From Agriotes lineatus (lineage: Eukaryota > Arthropoda > Insecta > Coleoptera > Elateridae): 64,000 nucleotides of DNA. How positions within the stretch are numbered: the first letter of the stretch is position 1; the number at the start of each line of letters is the position of its first letter. Positions 37,401 through 49,400 of this stretch are shown in pieces. The translations under genes and the position numbers were made by a program. Location: the NCBI GenBank assembly GCA_940337035.1, contig OW679202.1, positions 14,200,708-14,264,707 on the forward strand, given 5' to 3'. The notes under the pieces were generated by a model, which made no database searches, was not told where the DNA came from, and saw only the letters and a list, made by a program, of their open reading frames with translations.

Positions 37401-40400
37401 TCTAAATCTGGTTTTATGTTTGCAATGCAGCATACAGTGTTATATGTAAAGTTTATTTTAAATTATAATATCCAGTTAGTTAATACAGTACATGCATAGA
37501 ACAGTTGTATGAATGACTGGTGGCAGTTATTAAGGAAGCCAAATGGTTTCTATTGGAAATGAGAGTTATAAAAATAACATTGAAATATAATTTACGTAAA
37601 ATCACGTTGAGGGTCGAATTGTGAGCATATAATGATTGAAAGTTTGAATTGGTAGCAGTAAAAATAGTTTTGTCTGCAGCCAAACGTGATAGCGTATCTC
37701 AATTATTGAATATAGAAGTCAATGTTATTGAATTTGTTTAAAATTGTATTATGTATTGAGAATTAATAGAGTACAATTTATAAAGTAGAGCCATTGTTAA
37801 CGTGTGTGTTCTTGTGTACTGGATTGGGAGTCTGTTGTCAATAATAGAATTGTGGAGAGTTACGAATTTTGACTTGGGCTGCAGCAACCAGGGATTTGCT
37901 GAATAAACTGTTTGAGGCTTTCGCGGTTACTCGAATTATTCTTCTTAACATAGAATTTCGGCTTAGACCGCGTAGTAGTTGTGGGTAAACATTAAAACAT
38001 TAAGCCAGAGAATGCTGGGTGTTTATCCACAAATACTACGTGGTCTAAGCCGAAATTCTATGTTAAGAAAAATCATTCTTTCCATAGTCCCTAGATATCG
38101 AAGAACAGGTTTTCCCAATTCCGTCTGTCTGTCTGTTGCCTGTATAACTCAAAAACTATGTTTTGGAGGAAGACGATATTTTGCATGCATATTATATGTC
38201 TACCTGGCATGAAACCGAGAAAAATTGGGAGAAATATATACAGGGTGAGCAAATCAAAAAAATTTAATTCTTTCCATTTTTGCTTTAACTGCCTGCCTGT
38301 ATGACACGACGCTAAATTTTATGTAAAATTTACTTGTAAATTTTCAAATAAATTTACTGATAATTTTTTTTAACACAAATTTCTGTTTGTAAGGTGTGTT
38401 AAATTTCATGTTAAATTTGGCATGTGCACATGCGTAGTAGCAAACCTTTTAAGTGGAAAAAGTACCTTCTACGGGGCATTAGTTGAAGTATACGTTTGTT
38501 TTCATATTATTTGTCGTTTGTTAGCTATTTTTTGAGGTTGGGTTAGAGCATTTATCTTAGATAGGAGCACCAACATTAAACACGTGGTTAAACAATGCTA
38601 ATAAATTTATGTTTATGTTTACATTCCGCATATTTACGCTCATATTTACCAGAAAATTTAGAACAAGTTCTAAATAATTTACATGAAAATTCAGCGCAAA
38701 ATTTAGCAGCCATTTTTCTGTATGCAACGGTGCTTAATATTTTTATGAAAATTTACAAGTAAATTTTGCATAAAATTTAGCGTCGTGTCATACAGGCTTA
38801 AAGTGATAATTTGCACATATCTCAGGTTTTTGCACTTGACGAATAAGAGCATATTTGGACACAACATATGGGTATAGGGTAAGCACAAAAAAATTGTTAT
38901 TCATTTTTGCTTTAACTTAGAAACAGATAGAAGTAGTAATTTGCACATAGCTCAGGCTTTACACTTGACGAAAATTGAACCCAACAGATACAGGGTAAAT
39001 GCTATAAGAGTCAAAAAGGGGCAACAAATATATCCGAGAGATCCTTCACGGATCAGTGGAAGACACACGTGGAACTGAAATCGCATTTGCAGGCGATGTA
39101 GTTCGAATCCCACCACCAGTAATGCTATTTTATTTCAAAATTGATGCAATTTGCATTAGCAAGTGTTTCCCTTTATTGTTTCAGTATTATTAGAAACATG
39201 AAGACATTTTTACCCCATAATTTTTTGATAACGTTCTCTTTCATTGAGTAGTTTTCTGTTACAACAGCCACCTGAAGTTCAGCAGTGTTTTTGCATAAAA
39301 TCGTTAATATCTCCCAAATCGTTGGCGGTAGATCCATACAACTTTATATTAAAATTATTAGCATTTCAATGGCAAACTTGTAAGCTACCTAAATATCGAG
39401 TCTTCTATTAAAAAAAGAAGTAAGTTTAGGTCACCACTCTTTTTAGGCTACCATTTATAACCAAACCTGCGTGATGTGCACCGCCTTCGTACCTCGTACA
39501 ATTTTTACTTCCTTTTACGATAAAGGAAATATTGGATTCACCCCAAAAATTCGAAATTGAGTTTTGAACCCAAAAAACATTTTTTTTCATTGCTGAACAG
39601 AATATCTCAAAAACAAAAAGAGGTATGGCGTTGAAACTTCATATATAAGTTTTGTGTACTATGTAGATGAGACAGCAAGCTTTTGAAGAAAATCACTTAA
39701 CCGGAAGTAGGTGTTTACTCTTGTGATTTTTCAGTTTTTTTCGATTTTTTCAAACATTTTTATTACATTTTTAATGTGCATTGATGTGAGATGGGTGATT
39801 TTCCAGTTGAATACTTCTAAAATGAGTTTCTTTTGTTTTCTTTATTTTTTGTATTAACTCCTGTTTTAAATAGTACACCCGGTATATTATTACATTCTTG
39901 AATTCAGCTTAAATTCTAGAGAAAATTTGTCTGTTCAACTAACGCTCTATTTTGTACCGTTTTTGTAGAATTTGTAATTTTTGAAATTTTTTAACAAATG
40001 CTTAAAAATTAAAAATAAAATTTTTGGCTAATTATAAGATCACTGTAAAAGGAAGTTGTGTGAGTGTATCACACCATATTTTATGAATTAGACTTAGATG
40101 CCCAATTTATTCAAATTCCGAAATGAATTTGGCCAATGCTGCAATTGAGCAAATTAATTCGGCAATGGGGTCACTTTAGGTCTGAGTATTCCATTTCGGC
40201 AGGTGAGCGAATTCGGCATCTGAGAGTACCTACATAAGCGATTTTTATGTCACTCTCGTAGTTTTAGAAATATTGCCGCCGGAGCAATTGATAAGACACA
40301 TCTGCAAGAGTGCACACAGTAATGTTTCGCATATAGTTCTCGAAAACTAAAAGGAACATTATAACTTTTACGCTTTAAGAGTTACATTTCTTCATGTACC

Positions 40401-43400
40401 GTGACCCCTAGCAATTGCTAATATAATAATTTTTCGAAATATGACAATTCAGTTCTAAAAAATGATTGTGGCCATTTTGTTGGTTGTTTTTTCCCAGAAT
40501 TGTAACTCATTAATTCTTAACTGAAATATTATATTGGAAGATTTCAGTAACTACAAGGCAGCTGATTTAGTTAATCTATTTATAGTCACAGACCAAGAAA
40601 GAGAATGTTTGTAGTACTATAGATATACCTACAAGAATTTATTAACACATGCAGAATGCCATACGCGCGATGTTTAGATACGTCATCACGTTCGCCGTGC
40701 CGAAATGCGAAAACAAAACGACGCGCTACTTTTAATTCCCTCGGAAAAAGATGCAATAGAACGGCAACATTGCTGGAGGTAAGTATGTTGACTGTGTAAC
40801 ATTGCGATATACAACGGAAGGCCACATTGTAGTAGTGTAGTCGGAGCTCTGTTGCTATTTTGTGTGCACCATTTTTTTGTATATCTCAAATATCGAAATT
40901 CCTTGCCTCTCTCTTGATGCTTTTATTAAGATAACCTTATTTAATAGATTGACGAGAAATACACATGGAAAAACATGTTCCTTGACATGAAGGCGTGGGT
41001 GTCTGTTGTATGTTCGGAGGCAAGTAAGATAGCCGTGCATATATATGTATTCGTTATTCTAAGTAAAATGGAAGTATCCCTATTGCAATATGACTTCTGG
41101 TTTTAATCGAAAGTTGCACATTTTTAAAAAGAAAACCCGGTATATTTGTTAGTATGTATTCGGATAGATAATTTTATTACGAATTACAAAGACATAAATT
41201 TATACACTTATTGAGCTTTTCTATCAAAATATTAATCAAAGAAATTATTAACTACTCAGCATTAAAAACGTAAATCGTGAGAATAACAACGAAATTAATG
41301 AGTTGGGCGATTTTGAACGTAAACTAATTGCACAAACTTTAAGTTGCATTATTTGACAGATACAATTGTTTTTTATCATGATTTTGTTTTTGTTATTTTA
41401 TTTTATTGCAAGGAAAAATTTCATCAATATTGAAATATGTATTGATGGAAAGGCTCAATAAATGTAGGTACAAAACTAGATATTTTTTAATTCACAATCA
41501 AGTTCTCTATCCAAATAATAAAAAATATACGTTGAGTTCCATTTAAAATTTTTAGGTTATGTGCAACTTCCAGTTAAACCTGAAGTCATATTACAATTTG
41601 CGTACATCTATTTTACTTATAATAACGGATGCTACTTACATACTAAATTTAATAGGAATCTAGTCAAGAGTATAGAAGATATATAGGTGTTTCGATACTT
41701 CAATACCACCACTGTATAAAAATAATTCTTTATCTTATTTTTAGGCCATAGGCCTGTTTAAATCCACAAAGTTTGGTTCTATGAGCTCTCTTTGATCGTA
41801 AGCCGAGTAGTTGGCTAACCTTGCCCGTCAAAATTGAGAAAGAGTTTCTTTTATAGGGGTTAACGACTACCACACGTGTTAGTGTGGTAGCTGAAGAGCA
41901 TACGATATTTAAAAATTGCTGTGAAGTCACTTGGGATCGAACCCTTGGCTGGCTACCTGAAACTCGAGCATGCTGCTTGCCATCCACTCTCTATATAAAA
42001 ATAATTGAGCTATGAAAAATCTTTAAAATTAGAATCAAGTGTTTCTCTTATATGTACAGAGACATCATTAGACCACTTGATCAGTGACATTTCAAGATTT
42101 GTAAAATTTATTGTTCTGTTGTTGCATGCAAGCACTGATACGACATTTTTAAGAATTGACGTTCCCGATAAAGTTTTGAATTCTCACGTTCTGTAACTTA
42201 CATTTTATTTATTTTGCATCAACAGTTCTTTTTCTGAGATAAGTTCTAATTTTTATTATTTTTTGTGTGAAAATAAGCTATTTTTAATATACGGCACACC
42301 ACTACTACTGTCAGATTTAATTTACTAAACATGTGGTGTCCAATCTTTTTCGATGTCTCTGTAGTACGTAGGTTAGAGATTGATTTTTTCTTACTGTTAC
42401 TTGAAGAAAGATCCATTTTCTCTGTCGTAGTTTTAACCATACTATATATAAAGGTATACAGTAACTAAGAAAAATGTCAAGTATAATCAATGTAGTGGCA
42501 ATGTATTATTTAATTGCACACTATTACAGCTTGTCAATGTGATGCTACAGGATCTGTTAGTAAACTGTGTGAAGAATATGGAGGAAACTGTATTTGTAAA
42601 CCCAATGTTGTAGGAAGGCGATGTGATAGATGTGCTCCAGGCACATACAGTTTTGGCCCTGAAGGCTGTCGAGGTTGTTAAAATAAATAGTTTTTATCAG
42701 GCCCTGAATTAACTTACTCTAATCGTAGCATGTGACTGCAACAGCATCGGAGCATTAGATAATTTCTGCAATGTAACAACTGGACAGTGTAAATGCCGTG
42801 CTAACACATACGGCCGCGAATGTGATCAGTGTCGTACTGGTTTTTGGAATTTCCCCAATTGTCAGCGATGTGATTGCCATGGTCATGCAGATGTGTGCGA
42901 TTCTCGCACCGGAGCTTGTATAAATTGCAGAGATAACACACAAGGACATACATGTGATCATTGCATTGAAGGCTACTATGGAGATCCACGGCTAGGCATT
43001 GATATACCTTGCAGACCTTGTCCGTGCCCAGGTGTGGCAGGATCTGGACATTCATTTGCATATCGTTGTTCGTTAGATCCCTATACTAAAGATGTCATAT
43101 GTGAGTGCAGAGAAGGCTATTCAGGTATTATATTTATAAAGTGAATGTCTTAGTTATTCTACTTGTTATCTCTTTAGGATCGAAGTGTGATGTGTGTGCC
43201 GACAACTACTATGGCAATCCAGAAGTCCCTAAGGGAAGCTGTCAACCATGTGATTGTAATAACAAAATAGATTTATTGAAACCGGGTAATTGCGATCCCC
43301 ATACAGGAAAATGCTTGCGATGTTTAGATGATACTACTGGAAACCATTGTGAAATTTGTAGACCCGGATTTTATCAGTATGATGATGATGGAATTTGTCG

Positions 43401-46400
43401 AGGTAATTTTATTACAGTTTAAAGTGATAAAATTCTGTAGAGAGAGAGTGAGAGATGTGCAAACTAAACAATGTAAATTAGAAATGTAGGTGTGATACTG
43501 TTGACACATTTCGATAAGATTAGATATCAGACCCAGTTAGTCGCTGTTGTAGTTATTTTAACATGAGTATCAACATTTGTAGAGTTGCAATTGTTTTTAT
43601 TTATTTATATGTTGCATTTATACCGCCAAGTATGTAAGATACCACGTAATTATTGTTTTTAATATTTTATGAACTTTACTATATTTACATGAATTTATCA
43701 AGTTAGCGGTGTATTATTAATTGGATTGTTGTACTTTCAGAATGTGTTTGCCATATCTTGGGAACTAATAGTTCAGCTGATTCTTGCGATCCCTTTACCG
43801 GCCAGTGTCCATGCTTTCCAAATGTTGTGGGCAAGAACTGTGATGAGTGTGCATTAAACCACTGGAAAATAGCGAGTGGCTCAGGATGTGAACCTTGCAA
43901 TTGTGATCCAGTCGGTTCTGAAAGACAGCAATGCAATTTGGTAACTATAATGTCACATTATGTACATTTGGAACTGCTAGATATTTTAGTTTTTTTGCCT
44001 AATTTGGATTATTTATTTAATAATTTCAGTAACGTAATAACAAATACTTATATACGTTTCTATATTTTGAATGTTTTAAATGAAATTGCAAAATTTAAAA
44101 ATTATTATAAGAGTTGGTTTTTCCCATGAAAATCAGCAAAATCTGTTTTTTAATGAAAAATATGTTTCTATTTTTATTCATTTAGAAATGCCACAATTTT
44201 CAGCTTAGAAAACACACTTATAAAAAATAGTTAAAGTAAGGCAAGAACGCTTGTCCCATTCATAAGCTGTTGTTTTTGTGTATAATGGTTTTTTAAATAG
44301 TAGGTACTTTATATTTATTTTATTTTTCCTTTAAATTTTTCTAATAAAATTGACGTGAATTTTATAATACAACAAATATGGTACTTATGCAACTGTTTAC
44401 AGAAGTCAAAGCTCAGGATACAAACTAGATTTTTAAAATTTGTTCTGTAGTGAAATATGTAGACCTGTTCCAAAAACAAATGAAATCTCTTTTATTAATT
44501 ATTTTAGGAAAAGTCTGTAGCAATGCATTTCACTAATAAACGTGTTTATTGAATATCTCCGCTGAAAATAATAGAAAATTATATAATATTAAATATGCAA
44601 AAAACCTCTTGCATTTATAAAAAAAATTATGTGTTTAATATTTAATTTGCAACCAAAACAATCGTGCCGAGAAGTTAGTATTTAAAAACAGCATAATTTG
44701 AACACTTACTGATCCACTTATAAATAAGTGTGCTTTGTTTGTAAAAGCCAATAATACTAAATTTACATTGAATAATCAGATTCATCAGTATGATACAAGA
44801 AAAAGCGAAGATGTACACATTCGAAAATATAATATTTAGCATCCACCATACATTATAATATAAGAGAATACCTAAAATAGTATTTTAACTGTTCTTTTAA
44901 TGTATGTGCTAACATTATGTATATAATTATTATTATACTTTATAAAGTTATAATTATATCTATTTTACATAAATTTACAGAATACTCTCGTTATCAGATG
45001 AATTGCTAAAACCAAAATCACTATCACTAGTATCATTTGTAAACCGAATAATTAAAGAATCCGTAATAACGTCCATAACGCGTTCATTTTTCCAATACTC
45101 CTGTTCTTTCTTCTTTGCGTGTTCACACACTTATAATTTAAAAGTAACCGTTATTGGCCGCCACATAATTCTTTATTATGGCCCAAATCATTTCAATCTG
45201 GTTTAGTTCAGGATGATAAGGCGGTAGCCTCAGTACAGCATGTCCGTGTTCCTATATTATTTCATCGATTTTATAACGCCGGTGCTGACTTTGCACCTTT
45301 AATTAATTGATATAACTGTACCTTTGTCATGTTATAGAAACACCAGTTGCCGTAGACACATGTTTGATTAGCTCAGTTTTGGAACAATTTGTGATGTGTT
45401 TTTCTCTATCGGTGATGCTTTTTAAAAACCCATAAACTTTAAAGATCACTGCATGCATTTGTGAACGTAGCCCGTTTTTACTTCCCAACTTTGACATAGC
45501 AGAATATAGTTTAACAATGAAAAAACCGAAAAAACAAGTTATTTATTTTTCTTAATTATGATCTCATTAACGAAATTACTACATTAAAATTCCAACGCCA
45601 TAACACTATAAAAGAAAATATGAAATAATTAAGAATGCAAGTAGCTTTAACGTCGACGGCACTGTTGAATTGGAGTGTACTCTTTACTCCAGTTGTACAG
45701 CAACTACTGCGTGACGTACAACTTTTTTCTTTTCTGGCTACATTTATAGTAGGTCTTAAAATGATTTTTATCCTGTACAGATTTAAATACTATTCCAAGA
45801 GCTTTTTACTAATGAAAAAATTTAAAAATATACTGCGTGAAGACTTTCGAGATTGAATATAGAAAATTTGTATTGGAAACGTTTTTGTGTATTGCTGCTC
45901 GGTAATCGTAATGAAGCGATATTATATCACTACCATTTCTATGTTCAGTCTTGAAGTTCCGACATAGTATGTAATTTGTAACATACGAGTACACAGCATG
46001 TTCATTGCTGAACTAATGAATATACATTGCTTTACCAGTTATTGATCCTATTGACCAGTGTTTGGACTGGGTTGTAGTTTTTCATGTTTTTTTGTCAGAA
46101 GCTTCCTTGTTTAAGTCCTGCTAGATTCTTCCATTATTTGCTTTATCTATTGCAGTTGGCATCTTCCTTTTGTACTTTTCTCTCGCAAATTGTTCGTTAC
46201 CTTCCATTTTTGCCAACACATTTTTGCACATAGTCATCTAATATTCCATGCATTTCATTTACTATTGATTCAAACCCTATTACTTATTTGATTCCCTCCT
46301 TTACTTTCCAGTGTCAAAAATATGCATGACTAAAGGTGTTAAAAGTGGTACTTGACATAGTCCTTTCTATTATAACGCAATAAATTTGCAATGGATTGTT

Positions 46401-49400
46401 CATGTTGTTTTTATTATTTTAACTGCGTATAAATGGTAGTTCTCTAATAAGTAATAAAAATTAGTTTACCACATTGTTTTGTTCTAACATGCATCTTCGT
46501 CAATATTTTCTAGTTTGATGGACAATGCGACTGCAAGGAAAACTTTGGAGGGCGACAATGTAATGAATGTAAGGCGAATTACTGGGGAGATCCGAAGCGG
46601 AATGAATGTTTCAGTAAATGAGAATTATTACATTCATCCACGTTACATTATTAATTATGTGGATTGTTTCAGAATGCCAGTGTAATATTCATGGATCCGA
46701 GACGCTGCAATGTAATAGAAAGACAGGTGCATGTGTTTGCAGACCTGGTATAGGAGGTTTCAATTGTGATGAGTGTGATCGAGGGTATTTGGGAACTGCC
46801 CCTGCATGCAGTCCGTGTGGAGAGTGTTTTGATAATTGGGATCGAATTTTGAAAGGACACAGAAGTAATAAATAATCTTATATTTAAATAAATATAATAA
46901 ACCGACATTAACAAGCACAATTTTTAATTTTAAGATACAACAGTAGAAGTGATAGACAGAGCAAAAAATATTAAAAAGATTGGAGCCACTGGCGCTTACA
47001 CTAAAGAATTTGATGAAATGCAATTTCAGCTGGATGAAATTGAAGCATTATTAAACAGTACAAAGTATATAAACGTAGATTCGATTGAACAGAAGCTTGC
47101 CGATTTGAGAAAGCAAATTAATCAAACAGAGGCAGGACCACTACAAGAATTATACGGTTTATTAGATAATGCGACACAAGGAATTACTTTGTCTAACTTT
47201 AAACTAGACAGCCTAAAAGATGCAAAGGATAAATTGCAACAAAAAATTAAGGAACTTGAAGCTAATGGTACAGCGCTACAGGAAGCTGATGTGCAAGGGG
47301 CTTTAAATTTAGTTCAGAATGCAAAACAAAAAGCAGACCTAGCTGCTCACAAAGCGGAACGTTCACAAGTAAGATCAGTTAACATTTTGTAATGTACTTA
47401 TGTTTATTATCCTTTGTTATAGGAGACAGTTAATTATGCAGAACGTCAATGTAAAGCAACTGAAAATTTAGTTAATGTAACTGAAAAAGAGTTCAAAGAA
47501 ACACAAGAAAATAATGAGAGAGCGTTAGAAGAAATTAGAAGTAACTTGACAGATCTGTATAATATAATACCGGAATTAAACCATTTAGTTTGCGACGGAT
47601 ATGGAAATCCATGTGATCCCATTTGTGGTGGGGCAGGATGCGATAATTGTGGAAATGCAATTTCCTGTGAAAATGGTGCAAAACAGCAAGCTGAAAATGC
47701 TTTAAATCTAGCAAACAAAACGGAATCTCTTCTGAAAGAAAAAGAGGCCAGAGCAAATGATTTCATCAGAAATGTAAGAGTTTTTATAGTTGTAATTGAA
47801 AATACAGTAAAATCTCTCTTAACGGACACCTCTCACTGGCAGGCACCTCAGCACAACGGACAGTTTCAGATTCCTCATGGGTGTCTATTATGGGGAGGTT
47901 TCACTGTATGAAAGATGGTTTAAGATATATGTATAAGGGGGCTTTTGTTCAACTTCTCTGTTTTTAATTGTGCATATTTTCGTGTAACTATTTGGGTTGG
48001 CTCTTGGCTGAACTGTGTAATCATTATTGTAACATTTGTTCATATAAAATGGATAACATTATTAATAACTGAAATTTATTTTTGCGCAAGATTTAAAAAT
48101 TGTTAATTTATATTTCTCTATTTAGAGTACCTACATCATTTAAGATTTTCTTCCACAGGTTACCCAATTAAACACAACTTTAGCTAAGCTTCTCTCACAG
48201 GAGGCTTATGATTTAGCTTATGAGGCCTTCCGGAAATCAAATTTCTCGTTAGATAATCTAAATAAAATAAAAGTGCAAATAGAGGAATTTCTACATGAAA
48301 ACCACTCTACACCAGAAGATATTAAAAAAGTGGCTCAAGAAGTATGTTTGATTTATTACATATATTAGAAGCGATAAATCGAATCATTAACTTTTGTAGG
48401 TTTTGGGGAGACATATTGAACTAAAGCCTGAAGAAATTATGGAACTTGCCAAAAAAATTAAAGAAACTGTTGAATCGCTCACTAATATAGATCCAATTAT
48501 TGAAGCAACTGCAGGCGATTTGAAACAAGTAGAGAAACTAAGAGAAGATGCAATTACATCAAAGTATGGATGTGGGGAGTAAATTGAAGAATCAAAAATA
48601 ATTTTAATTTGATATGTTTTAGAAATCAAGCCCAAGAAATATTAAAAGTAGCAGAGGAAGTAAACCAAGCTCTTCTAAATAGTAGCCTTGCACAGGAACA
48701 AGCTGGAGTAGCAATTTCGATGGCCCAAACGAATATCGATGAAGTAAATTCACTCTTAGATAAGGTAATTCGAATAGTACGTTATAATCTATACATTAAA
48801 TAAATTTAATTTTTAAACCTTGTATGGTTTCTGTCAAATTATTCAAAGTGTAAGTTTATGAACCATTAAGATACATGTAATTTTAAATAAAATTTTTATT
48901 TAAAGGTATGTTTTTTAGATTTAGGTATCTTCACTAGGTATTGATTGAAAAATTAAAACTTTCTCATTACCATAGCTTATACTAAAATGTAACATGTGAG
49001 CAAACGAAAATGAAATCAAGCTTGGCTTTGAAATATTTGTTTGTGTTGGTAGCACTGTAAGTCTATGTTATATTTTATGTTAGTAGGACGGAAAAGCTAA
49101 CCTGCTAACCTCGAATTTGACATAGACTTACAGTGCCACCAACACAAACAAATATTTCAAAGCCAAGGTTGATTTCATTTTCGTTTGTTCACATGGTAGT
49201 TAACTTGGTGTTGTGACGTGTAGTTGCTAATATACAGTGTGTCCCCGAAAGGTCTGTACAAAATAATAACACATATTTCTGAGGGAAAAATAGGACGATT
49301 TAACCCAACTTACTCTATTCAAAGTTGCTTCGTTTAGCCGCTAGAGGTCTTCAAAAATGATTAGCTTTTTAATTTTTTTTTAAGTAAGTTGAAAAATCTT

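Noticed and set aside
41745..41990. ORF of 85 codons on the minus strand
   Set aside because: It overlaps the tRNA-derived SINE and has no protein motif.
48387..48635. Minus-strand ORFs over LanB1 exons (also 47446-47829 and 50416-50616)
   Set aside because: Shadows of the coiled-coil exons on the opposite strand.
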